Source: a virus
Length of the DNA: 20,422 bases
Reading direction: 5' to 3' (one strand)
IMG/VR virus record: IMGVR_UViG_3300008217_000125
Span: 1 to 20,422 of that record
The first letter of the stretch is position 1; every line of letters starts with the position of its first letter. Below the pieces are notes generated by a model that saw only the letters and a program-made list of their open reading frames with translations, ran no database searches and had not been told where the DNA came from. Shown here piece by piece: positions 11,288 to 18,527 of this stretch. The position numbers and the translations under genes are program-made.

Positions 11288-13099
11288 ATGCAATTACCTT
11301 TTGGAGAATGGCTACCAGATCAACCCAAGTTTATGAATCCTGGTGCAAATGTAGCAAAGAATGTTTATTTTGCTGCTAGAAGCTACAAGCCTTTTCCATC
11401 TTTAACATCTTATAGTACCAATACAATTGCGGATTTATCAAAAGGAGCTGGTTCATTTCGATCAACAGGTAATACCAGTTATAACTTTGCAGCGACCAAA
11501 GAAACGATTTATCAATTATCAGCAGGAGCATTTACTGATAGGGGTGCTGGTGGAAAATTATTAACTACTTCTTATGCAACTTGCACAATAACAGTTTCAG
11601 ATTATGCAAGTATTGGTGCTGACAAAACTATTACTTTAAAAAAAAATGATGGATCAACAATTGTATTTACTTCAACAACAGGAACGGCATCTGGACTTTT
11701 ATTTAAAGTAGAAACAAATAATGATACTACTGCTACAAATTTAAAAAATACTATTAATGGTCATGCCGATTTTTCAGCAACAGTAGCATCAGCAGAAGTA
11801 ACTGTTACAAGAGCAACAGTTGGAAATGAAAATTTAACTAATGTATCATCTGATACAGCAAGATTAACAACTACAAATTTTTCTGGGGGAACACCTTTAA
11901 CAGGTAGTAATACCGATTTTATTACCTTTACTCAATTTGGAGATTATCTCATTGTTAGTAATGGAGTAGATGCTCCTCAATATTATTTAATGGGAACTTC
12001 AACGAACTTTGCCAATCTCTCAACAATTGCAACCGATGGAACTCCACCGATATTTAAAGTATCAGGAGTGATAAGAGATTTTTTAGTAACAGGAAATATT
12101 AGTGGTGCAACAAACAGGGTTCAATGGTCAGGTATTAATGATATTACCACTTGGACAGCAGGATCAAAACAAGCCGATAGTCAAGACCTTCCAGGTTCAG
12201 GCGGACAGATTGTAGCCATCACTTCAGGTGAATATGGTTATATTTTTAGACAAAATGAAATAGTGCGTTTAGACTATGTGGGCGGAACAACTATCTTTAG
12301 ATTTTCTGTGGTATCTCCTAACAGGGGTGCGGTTTATGGAAAAACAGTTTGCCAAGATAACCGAAGGGTTTTCTTTTATGCTGATGATGGTTTCTTTGAA
12401 GTTCAAGGAGATAATATTAAACCAATTGGTGCGGAAAAAGTAAATCGTTTTTTTGATATAGATTTAGACAAAGCCTACTCCGACAGAATTGTGGCTGCGG
12501 TAGATCCTTTTAATACGTTGGCTATTTGGCTTTATCCTAGTGCAGATAATCAGGCGAATACGACTGGTATTTGCGACAAACTTTTAATTTATAATTATGT
12601 TACCGAAAAATGGTCTTTTGCTAATGCGTCAGCTAGTACAATTTTTTCTCAATTTGTTGGAGCTTACACTGTTGAAACAATGGATTTAATTGATTCAAGT
12701 ATAGATAATATTAATATTGCTTTAGATACTGATTTTTGGCTAGGCGGTCAAAGATATTTAGGTGCGATTGATGGAGATAATAAAGCGGCTATTTTTTCTG
12801 GGAATAGTAATGAAGTTGAAATAGAAACAAGTGAAATAGAGTTGTTTCCAGGTTTAAGATCAGATATAACAGAAGTCAGACCCATTGTAGATGCTACTGC
12901 GACAGTTGCAATTACAACAAGGGAACGATTAGCCAATAGTGCCTCAACATCTTCTTATAGTTCAATGGTAACAAGTGGTACAGTTCCAGTTAGACAATCA
13001 GGAAGATACGTTAGGGCGAATGTTAAAATTGCAGCAGGTTCAACTTGGACTCATGCACAGGGAGTTGATTTTGTAGCAAGTAGGGCAGGACAAAGATAA
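11288..13099 (+). CDS. Tail nozzle/stopper-like protein with inserted domain
   Basis: A 603-aa protein with a weak ribosome binding site (GGGGA). The N-terminus (LPFGEWLPDQPKFMNPG) and core blocks (FGDYLIVSNGVDAPQYY, RVQWSGINDITTW, GYIFRQNEIVRLDYVGG, NRRVFFYADDGFF) are those of the large beta-propeller-like tail protein that follows the adaptor in P22- and SU10-like phages (nozzle, or tubular protein B analogue). Between about residues 95 and 203 there is an extra domain with the pattern ADKTITLKKNDGSTIVF, TNLKNTI and TTTNFSGGT, of a kind that recurs as a module in phage structural proteins. It interrupts the usual run from the IYQL strand to the FGDYL strand. Confidence 0.8.
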   Translation: MQLPFGEWLPDQPKFMNPGANVAKNVYFAARSYKPFPSLTSYSTNTIADLSKGAGSFRSTGNTSYNFAATKETIYQLSAGAFTDRGAGGKLLTTSYATCTITVSDYASIGADKTITLKKNDGSTIVFTSTTGTASGLLFKVETNNDTTATNLKNTINGHADFSATVASAEVTVTRATVGNENLTNVSSDTARLTTTNFSGGTPLTGSNTDFITFTQFGDYLIVSNGVDAPQYYLMGTSTNFANLSTIATDGTPPIFKVSGVIRDFLVTGNISGATNRVQWSGINDITTWTAGSKQADSQDLPGSGGQIVAITSGEYGYIFRQNEIVRLDYVGGTTIFRFSVVSPNRGAVYGKTVCQDNRRVFFYADDGFFEVQGDNIKPIGAEKVNRFFDIDLDKAYSDRIVAAVDPFNTLAIWLYPSADNQANTTGICDKLLIYNYVTEKWSFANASASTIFSQFVGAYTVETMDLIDSSIDNINIALDTDFWLGGQRYLGAIDGDNKAAIFSGNSNEVEIETSEIELFPGLRSDITEVRPIVDATATVAITTRERLANSASTSSYSSMVTSGTVPVRQSGRYVRANVKIAAGSTWTHAQGVDFVASRAGQR

Positions 13100-13245
13100 T
13101 GGCTAAAGATATTAATATAGAAAATGTGCGTTATAGCATGGAACACCAAGAGTTCTTTCAAAGACAAATTGAAGAAGCGGTGAATGTTTTAATAAATAAA
13201 AACAACGATGAGAACGCTAAAGCGTTTGCATGGTTTATAAATTAG
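13099..13245 (+). CDS. 48-aa hypothetical protein
   Basis: A 48-codon gene whose ATG overlaps the stop of the nozzle-like gene (TAATG, 13097-13101). The product is short, helical and charged, with EHQEFFQRQIEEAVNVLIN in the centre and an aromatic end (AFAWFIN). It has no recognised family. The TAATG coupling and the position between two structural genes make it likely to be translated. The function is unknown; small coiled-coil proteins at this location may be fibre or tail chaperones, which is a guess. Confidence 0.6.
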   Translation: MAKDINIENVRYSMEHQEFFQRQIEEAVNVLINKNNDENAKAFAWFIN

Positions 13246-13253
13246 AAAATTAA

Positions 13254-14381
13254 ATGGCAACAAACATAAAAGATTATTCAACAACCCAAGCCAGCAATAC
13301 AACATTAAATACGATTAATATTGCGGAGGGAATGTTACCTAGTAATTTAAACAATGCCATTAGAGCATTAATGAAAAATACTAGAGATTGGTTTAACGAT
13401 GCTCAATGGATTGAATATGGAGACGGTTCAGCGTCTTATACTGCAACGTATGTTTCAGGAACAGCTTTTACTATTGATGGTGCTGATGTAACTGCGGTTT
13501 ATCATGCGAACCGTAGAGTTCAAGTGGTTGATTCGGCTGCAACTTTGTACGGCACAATTTCCAGCACTTCTTTTTCTACCAACACTACCGTTAATGTAAC
13601 TTGGGATTCAGGCAGTCTAACTTCAGGTGCAATTACTTCGGTTTATATCGGAATAGTAAGTGCAACCAATACTTCTTTACCCCCAGTTATTATTGACGGC
13701 ACTATCGTTAATGCAGATATTAATGCTGCGGCAGCCATAGAATTTTCTAAAATGGAGGATCTTACTGTATCAAGAGCTTTAGTTTCTGATGGCAGCGGAG
13801 ATGTTTCGGTAAGTGCAGTTACTTCAACGGAAGTAGGATATTTAGATGATGTTTCTTCAAATATTCAAACTCAATTAGATGCCAAACAAGCAACGATTAC
13901 AGGTTCGGCAACAACCATAGACACAGAATCTTTAACGGCAAGTAGAGCCGTTATTTCAAATAGTTCGCAAAAAATTGCAGTATCAGCAACAACCGATACT
14001 GAACTAGGATATGTCAGTGGAGTAACCTCTGGTATTCAAGCTCAAATAGACGGTGTAACGGCTGGTACGGTAACAACTATTGATGATGATAACTTTACTT
14101 TACAAGATAATACTGATAATAGTAAAAAGGCACAGTTTCAATGTTCAGGCATATCCGCATCAACAACAAGAATTTACACACTACCTGATGCCGATACCAC
14201 TTTAGGAGAAGGTGGAGCAATATCAACCGCAGGATCAACTTTTACTAATTACAATGAAATTAGTTCTTCAGTTGATACTACAATGGTTGCAACCAAGAAT
14301 TATATGCTTATAGGAGCAATAGACGTAACAGGTTCAGCGGTATGGGATGTTAAAGGTTCTGGGGCTTTAACTATCATATAA
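13254..14381 (+). CDS. Tail fibre-like protein with internal repeats
   Basis: A 375-aa protein. The N-terminal 60 residues (MATNIKDYSTTQAS, LPSNLNNAIRALMKNTRDW, IEYGDG) are a common virion-anchoring region of marine phage fibres. Then comes a Ser/Thr/Ala-rich beta region and two related units (about residues 173-211 and 230-267) sharing SRA[LV][VI]S, TE[VL]GY and Q[TA]Q[LI]D blocks, the kind of repeat that forms trimeric fibre shafts. The C-terminus (RIYTLPDADTTL, NYNEISSSVDTTMVATKNY) is beta-rich. Probably a virion fibre, possibly for host binding. No depolymerase motif is visible. Confidence 0.75.
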   Translation: MATNIKDYSTTQASNTTLNTINIAEGMLPSNLNNAIRALMKNTRDWFNDAQWIEYGDGSASYTATYVSGTAFTIDGADVTAVYHANRRVQVVDSAATLYGTISSTSFSTNTTVNVTWDSGSLTSGAITSVYIGIVSATNTSLPPVIIDGTIVNADINAAAAIEFSKMEDLTVSRALVSDGSGDVSVSAVTSTEVGYLDDVSSNIQTQLDAKQATITGSATTIDTESLTASRAVISNSSQKIAVSATTDTELGYVSGVTSGIQAQIDGVTAGTVTTIDDDNFTLQDNTDNSKKAQFQCSGISASTTRIYTLPDADTTLGEGGAISTAGSTFTNYNEISSSVDTTMVATKNYMLIGAIDVTGSAVWDVKGSGALTII

Positions 14382-14434
14382 TGGATAAAAATAATTATTT
14401 ACTTAAATTTTAAATTAATATAAAAAGGACAATC

Positions 14435-15367
14435 ATGGCAAGTGAAATAAAATCAGATAAATTAAGTCCATCCACAGGAACAGCATTACAAATAGGTGAT
14501 GCTTCCGATACTATTACTATTCCTACTGGAGCAACTTTTACCATTACCGATGGCTTGGGAGTAGCAGGTGGAGGAACTGGATTAACAGGTTTTACGGCAG
14601 GAGATGTTCTCTATGCTACAGGAACAACAACATTAGCAAAATTAGCAAAAGGAACAGCCGAACAAGTTTTGGCTATGAACTCAGGAGCAACAGCTCCAGA
14701 TTGGGGTTCAGTAGATTTAACAGTTTTACCAACAATCACAGTCGCTAAAGGTGGAACAAATCTTTCTAGCTTTACAGCAGGAGATATTTTGTATGCAACA
14801 GGTTCAACGACTTTAGCAAAATTAGCAAAAGGGTCTGCGGATGATGTTCTTACAATGAACTCTGGTGCTACTGCTCCTGAATGGGCGGCGGCGGCAGGTG
14901 GTGGAAAACTTTTACAATGTGTTGGAACCTCTAAAACTGATAGAGCATCAACAACTTCAACATCTTGGGCGGATACAGGATTGTCTCTTGCTATAACACC
15001 TACAGCGGCTTCATCAAAAATTGTGATTAATGCTAGTGTAAACTTTTATCAAGGAGGCTTTGGGATATGGAAAGTTGTAAGAGATATTGATAGTGGTGGT
15101 TATGCAGACATTACTGGAACAATTGGAGATCAAGTAGGTAGTAATAGACAAAGATCGACTACTGGTGCAAATCTTACTCAAATGTTTACACCTTCACTTA
15201 CTTTTTTAGATAGTCCAAGTTATACATTAACTGATGTTCTTACTTATAAAGTGCAATGGATGACAGAAAATACTATTACAACCTATCTTAATCATAAAAA
15301 TGATTCTGATAATGTTTATCATACTACAAATGCTTGTACGATTACTTTAATGGAAATAGGAGCATAA
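14435..15367 (+). CDS. Tail fibre-like receptor-binding protein with 60-residue repeats
   Basis: A 310-aa protein with an AAGGAC ribosome binding site. Two nearly identical units with a period of 60 residues (about 43-90 and 103-150) share GGTxL, FTAGD[VI]LYATG, TTLAKLAKG, and VLxMNSGATAPxW. This is a well-known phage fibre shaft module, often present in different copy numbers. The C-terminal half (SKTDRASTTSTSWADTGLSL, TPTAASSKIVINASVNF) resembles knob or tip domains of marine phage fibres. It probably contacts the host surface. It is followed by a small fibre-associated gene, as is common. Confidence 0.78.
   Translation: MASEIKSDKLSPSTGTALQIGDASDTITIPTGATFTITDGLGVAGGGTGLTGFTAGDVLYATGTTTLAKLAKGTAEQVLAMNSGATAPDWGSVDLTVLPTITVAKGGTNLSSFTAGDILYATGSTTLAKLAKGSADDVLTMNSGATAPEWAAAAGGGKLLQCVGTSKTDRASTTSTSWADTGLSLAITPTAASSKIVINASVNFYQGGFGIWKVVRDIDSGGYADITGTIGDQVGSNRQRSTTGANLTQMFTPSLTFLDSPSYTLTDVLTYKVQWMTENTITTYLNHKNDSDNVYHTTNACTITLMEIGA
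14633..14832 (+). repeat. Tandem 180-base unit inside the fibre gene
   Basis: A 20-base segment is identical at 14633-14652 and 14813-14832, exactly 180 bases (60 codons) apart. The surrounding protein repeats (GATAPxW, TTLAKLAKG) have the same spacing, so this is one duplicated coding unit that has diverged at many third positions. Confidence 0.85.
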
Positions 15368-15711
15368 TGACCGATATAGCAAAAACAATACTAACAATTA
15401 GAAAAGAACAAGATGGCGTTCATGCACAAGTAAGTGTTAACGATGAAGATATTAATCAAATAACTTGGCATGATGGCAATCCGACTAACATTACTAATGC
15501 ACAAATCACAGCTAAACAGGCTGAACTACAAGCTGAATATAATGCTAAACAATATCAAAGAGATAGAAACCTACCAGAAAGATATGGTGGAACGAATACC
15601 TATCCAGCAATCGGTGATCAATTGGATATGATCTATCATGATCAAGTGGATGGTACGACAACATTTAAGGATACAATAAAAGCAGTAAAAGACGCTAATC
15701 CAAAACCCTAA
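15367..15711 (+). CDS. 114-aa XkdW-like fibre-associated protein
   Basis: I place the start at ATG 15367 (MTDIAKTILTI), which overlaps the fibre stop (TAATG) and has AGGAG 5 bases upstream; the longer frame from 15334 lies inside the fibre gene. The protein has a beta N-terminus, a helical Gln/Ala-rich middle (QITAKQAELQAEYNAKQY), and a C-terminal block YPAIGDQLDMIYHDQV with TTFKDTIKAVKDANPK. That block is the hallmark of the small XkdW-like proteins found after fibre genes in many phages. The role is unknown; a fibre-tip or assembly function is likely by context. Confidence 0.75.
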   Translation: MTDIAKTILTIRKEQDGVHAQVSVNDEDINQITWHDGNPTNITNAQITAKQAELQAEYNAKQYQRDRNLPERYGGTNTYPAIGDQLDMIYHDQVDGTTTFKDTIKAVKDANPKP

Positions 15712-15719
15712 TTTTGTTG

Positions 15720-15950
15720 ATGAAAACAAGAATTGAATCGTTAAGCAAACATTACGAATCAAAAATCTTAGAAGCCAACGAAAACATCAAACTTCTTTTA
15801 AATACCACAACCATTTTACCAGACCATACCGATATTAATAAGGAGCTGGATAAATGGATTGATATTAGAACTTCTAATTGGGGTAAGCTGCAACATCTTG
15901 TGACTTACTTACCGCCAAAACCTAAAACTGAAAATAAAGATGGCAAATAA
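15720..15950 (+). CDS. 76-aa hypothetical helical protein
   Basis: A frame from ATG 15720 (MKTRIESLSKHYESKIL) to TAA at 15950; a TTG at 15714 is a less likely start. No Shine-Dalgarno is visible, so it may rely on coupling to the stop 9 bases upstream. The protein is mostly helical and charged with a Trp-containing segment (INKELDKWIDIRTSNWGKL) and a Pro/Lys tail. It overlaps the next gene by 11 bases. Similar small helical proteins are found between fibre genes and ejection proteins in short-tailed phages, without known function. Confidence 0.65.
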   Translation: MKTRIESLSKHYESKILEANENIKLLLNTTTILPDHTDINKELDKWIDIRTSNWGKLQHLVTYLPPKPKTENKDGK

Positions 15951-16266
15951 TTACAAATTTACAGGTGTTGCTTTAGCCGTTACCGATCAGACCGCTATCA
16001 TAACGGCAGCTAGTGGTGAAAATATTATCATTAAATCTATCATCATTACCAATAATACCGCTAATACCCCTACGGTTACGCTGGATGTTACCGATACTTC
16101 AGCTAGTGCCACTTACCAAATTTTAAGAACCCATGCTTTAACCGCCAATACTTCAGAAGAATTAATAACCAAACCCCTAGTTTTGGAGGCAACTGACATT
16201 TTAAAAGCGACAATGAGTTCTACCGATTCAGTTCATATTGCCGTAAGCTATTTAGTAATAACTTAG
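15940..16266 (+). CDS. 108-aa beta-rich structural protein
   Basis: A 108-aa protein overlapping the previous gene by 11 bases. It is rich in Thr, Ala, Ile and Val with regular strand patterns (NIIIKSIIITNNTANTP, TVTLDVTDTSAS, YQILRTHALTA, DSVHIAVSYLVIT), as in small beta-sandwich domains of phage virions. It resembles in style the two small proteins after the capsid gene. No catalytic residues are apparent. It is likely a minor tail or fibre component. Confidence 0.65.
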   Translation: MANNYKFTGVALAVTDQTAIITAASGENIIIKSIIITNNTANTPTVTLDVTDTSASATYQILRTHALTANTSEELITKPLVLEATDILKATMSSTDSVHIAVSYLVIT

Positions 16267-16295
16267 TTGTTTTTAAATGAGTTTTGGTGTAATTT

Positions 16296-16742
16296 ATGGA
16301 GCTAGTCAGAATACCCACAAAAGAACTTGATAAGGTATGGGGATTAATTGAAAAAGATATTAGAAAAGCCCTACTTTTTTCAGGTCAACTTTCAGATTCA
16401 GCGTTTGTTTTAAAGACGGCCAAGGAAGGCAAATTTCAGATTTGGATTCTTTGGGATAAAGTTCAAAAAACAAGTGTCGAAAAATATTTCGGTGTTGTTA
16501 TTACTGAGATAGTAGAAAAACCGCTAGGAAAAGTCTGCCACATCTATATGATGACTGGCAGACAAAGACATAAGTGGCAATATTTAATTAAAGATATTGA
16601 AAAGTTTGCACAAGAAGAAAAATGTTCAGTTATGGAATTAATAGCAAGACCAGGATGGCAAAAAATTTTAAATCAATTCGGCTACAAACGAACCCATGTG
16701 GTTTTAGAAAAACAAATCAAACAGGAGATAAAAGATAAATGA
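16296..16742 (+). CDS. GNAT-fold protein, internal virion protein A-like
   Basis: A 148-aa protein with a strand-helix arrangement like GNAT acetyltransferases: an N-terminal helix pair (KELDKVWGLIEKDIRKAL), central strands (KFQIWILWDKV, YFGVVITEIVE, KVCHIYMMTGRQ) and the ending SVMELIARPGWQKILNQFGYK followed by HVVLEKQI, the typical last strand-helix-strand. Proteins of this size and pattern stand first in the ejection-protein block of T7-like and marine short-tailed phages, so it is probably virion-associated rather than a metabolic enzyme. Its acetyl-CoA-binding loop is poor in the usual R/Q-x-x-G-x-G/A signature. No Shine-Dalgarno is obvious at this start. Confidence 0.65.
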   Translation: MELVRIPTKELDKVWGLIEKDIRKALLFSGQLSDSAFVLKTAKEGKFQIWILWDKVQKTSVEKYFGVVITEIVEKPLGKVCHIYMMTGRQRHKWQYLIKDIEKFAQEEKCSVMELIARPGWQKILNQFGYKRTHVVLEKQIKQEIKDK

Positions 16743-17452
16743 GTTTTTTAGGAGGAGGATCAGGCGGAGGTGGAGGTCAAACACAGGTTGTTAATAGAGA
16801 CCCTTGGAGTCCAGCTCAACCAGCATTACAACAAATCATTTCAGAAGCAGGTAAAGTTTATGGAGGTGGCGTAGGACAATACGTTGCTCCCACTACACAA
16901 ACTTTAACTGGCCTATCCCAACAGGAAGCGGATGCGGCAGCAGCCAGATCACAACTTCAATCCACATTAGCTGGTGGTTATGTCAATCCTTATCTTAATC
17001 CCTTAATTCAACAAGCGGCAGGGGATGTTTATACCAATGTGGCTTCACAATTTTCTGGAGCTGGAAGAACACCAGGTTCACCAGTTTCTCAACAACAGGT
17101 GGCAACTCAAACCGCTTTAGCGGCTTTGCCTTACGCCTTTCAAAATGTAAATACTGAAAGAGCTAGACAATTACAAGTGGCTCAACAAGCTCCCACTTTA
17201 TTACAAACAGGACAAGGATTAGAAGCTTTAACTAGACAAGCTCAAATGGCTCCCTTTCAAAATCTACAGGCGTATGGATCACTTATAAGTCCAATCGCTT
17301 CTGGATTCCCTTCTCAACAACAACAAGTCAATTATCAAACCAATCCTTTAACGACAGGTATGGGAGGAGCAATGTTAGGTTATGGTTTAGGTGGAGGAAC
17401 TGGAGCTTTGCTTGGGGGTGTCGGAGGATTACTAGGAGGATTATTATTATAA
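16739..17452 (+). CDS. Internal virion (ejection) protein with Gly-zipper C-terminus
   Basis: A 237-aa protein starting in an ATGA overlap. A Gly-rich start (FLGGGSGGGGGQ) is followed by QVVNRDPWSPAQPALQQII, a pattern found in small internal proteins of short-tailed phages. The middle is Gln/Ala-rich and helical (YLNPLIQQAAGDVYTNVAS, TERARQLQVAQQAP). The last 30 residues (about 208-237) are a hydrophobic glycine-rich segment (MLGYGLGGG, LLGGVGGLLGGLLL), suited to insertion in a membrane. It is probably injected with the DNA and forms part of the trans-envelope channel, like T7 gp14 in role, inferred from order and composition. Confidence 0.7.
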   Translation: MSFLGGGSGGGGGQTQVVNRDPWSPAQPALQQIISEAGKVYGGGVGQYVAPTTQTLTGLSQQEADAAAARSQLQSTLAGGYVNPYLNPLIQQAAGDVYTNVASQFSGAGRTPGSPVSQQQVATQTALAALPYAFQNVNTERARQLQVAQQAPTLLQTGQGLEALTRQAQMAPFQNLQAYGSLISPIASGFPSQQQQVNYQTNPLTTGMGGAMLGYGLGGGTGALLGGVGGLLGGLLL

Positions 17453-17553
17453 TGGAAAAAATTAAACAAGTATGGGCGTTAGCAAAAGCTCATCCTAAAA
17501 TTGCTACTGCTGTAGTGGTCGTAGTGATTGCCATTTATTTTTTAGTAAATTAG
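17452..17553 (+). CDS. 33-aa single-span membrane mini-protein
   Basis: A 33-codon gene whose ATG overlaps the stop of the ejection protein (TAATG, 17450-17454), with AGGAGG 12 bases upstream. It reads MEKIKQVWALAKAHPK then a hydrophobic run IATAVVVVVIAIYFLVN that reaches the C-terminus. A single membrane anchor with a short positively charged N-terminal part suggests an N-in, C-out topology. It shares the block KAHP before its membrane span with the next mini-gene. A role in DNA entry, or as a small holin-like protein, is possible. Confidence 0.7.
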   Translation: MEKIKQVWALAKAHPKIATAVVVVVIAIYFLVN

Positions 17554-17565
17554 AAATTTTAAAAA

Positions 17566-17676
17566 ATGAAAAAGATAAGTAAATTATATTATGACTTGGA
17601 AGTTAGAGTCAAAGCTCATCCAATGAAATATTTGGTGGGCTTATTAATTTTAGTCATTATAGCAATAGCAATTTAA
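17566..17676 (+). CDS. 36-aa single-span membrane mini-protein
   Basis: A 36-codon gene 12 bases after the previous stop. The product begins MKKISKLYYDLEVRVKAHPM, then KYLVGLLILVIIAIAI to the last residue. As in the preceding gene, a charged helix ending in KAHP leads into one membrane span at the extreme C-terminus. The ribosome binding site is weak (AATTTTAAAA precedes). The following gene has a strong AAGGAG overlapping the end of this one. The two mini-genes look like divergent paralogues. Confidence 0.65.
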   Translation: MKKISKLYYDLEVRVKAHPMKYLVGLLILVIIAIAI

Positions 17677-17684
17677 GGAGAACA

Positions 17685-18527
17685 ATGCCACCACCACATG
17701 GAACAGCAGCAGAGGCAGCAGCATATTCAGGAGGAAATTCTGGTAGAGATACAGGATCAGATTATGGACAATTTGATAGAGCTGTTTCTCAAGCTGCAAA
17801 CAATCCTCCAACATCACAACCTAGTGGTGGAGATGGTTCTTATGCAGACGAAGAAGCCAAGGCTTTATCGTATGCGGTAGATGTTCCTGTAGAAGTAGAA
17901 AAAAATACTTTTATAGATGACGTTATTGAAAATTATAAGAAAGCTGAAATACCTATCAAGGCAACAAATCTTCTTCTATCTGCCGATCCTTTGAGTATGG
18001 CTTATAATGCCTATCAATTAAACAAAGCCATAAATGAAAAACAGGCGGCTTATGATGCTTACATTGCTTCACTGCCAACAGGCGAAGATGCTCTAGGTGG
18101 AGGAGACTATGTGGAAGATGTGCAGGAATATTCTGAAAGGGTTTATGATACCGACTATTCGGCCTTAGATACAGAATCCCAGTCAGAATTAGATGACGCT
18201 TATGCCAGACAATATAATTTGGAATATTATAATCCCATTAGGGATTTAACTGGAACTCAGGAACAGGAATATTTAACAGGAACTTTAGAAGGTGAAACAC
18301 AGGAATTAATTAATGATTTAGTGCCTTATGCCAGTGCAGTGATTGGAGGATCTGAATTGCCTCCATCGGCTTATGACTTGCATTTTTCAAACATAGCCGA
18401 AGCAGGGCAAACGATTATGGACAACTACAATACGGCAAAAGCAAAAACAAACAATTTTATAACAACACCTATGACAACAGCATCCTACGGAATTTTTGAA
18501 GATGCTAAATTAAGAGGATTAATATAA
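17685..18527 (+). CDS. 280-aa probable internal virion protein
   Basis: A 280-aa protein with a strong ribosome binding site (AAGGAGAACAATG). The first 60 residues are disordered, rich in Pro, Gly, Ser and Ala. Then come helical stretches (FIDDVIENYKKAEIP, LSMAYNAYQLNKAINEKQA) and an acidic Tyr-rich middle (YVEDVQEYSERVYDTDY, ARQYNLEYYNP). No recognised domain. Position between the Gly-zipper protein and two more large virion proteins, and the disordered low-complexity N-terminus, point to an ejection or internal head protein. Function not established. Confidence 0.6.
   Translation: MPPPHGTAAEAAAYSGGNSGRDTGSDYGQFDRAVSQAANNPPTSQPSGGDGSYADEEAKALSYAVDVPVEVEKNTFIDDVIENYKKAEIPIKATNLLLSADPLSMAYNAYQLNKAINEKQAAYDAYIASLPTGEDALGGGDYVEDVQEYSERVYDTDYSALDTESQSELDDAYARQYNLEYYNPIRDLTGTQEQEYLTGTLEGETQELINDLVPYASAVIGGSELPPSAYDLHFSNIAEAGQTIMDNYNTAKAKTNNFITTPMTTASYGIFEDAKLRGLI

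Noticed and set aside
14381-14413. 10-codon frame MDKNNYLLKF in a TAATG overlap after the first fibre gene
   Set aside because: It has the same junction as real genes but is too short to support. It could be a leader or relic in the gap before the second fibre gene.
17698-17880. 60-codon Gln-rich plus-strand frame
   Set aside because: It is an alternative frame of the 280-aa virion gene, which has the strong ribosome site AAGGAG.
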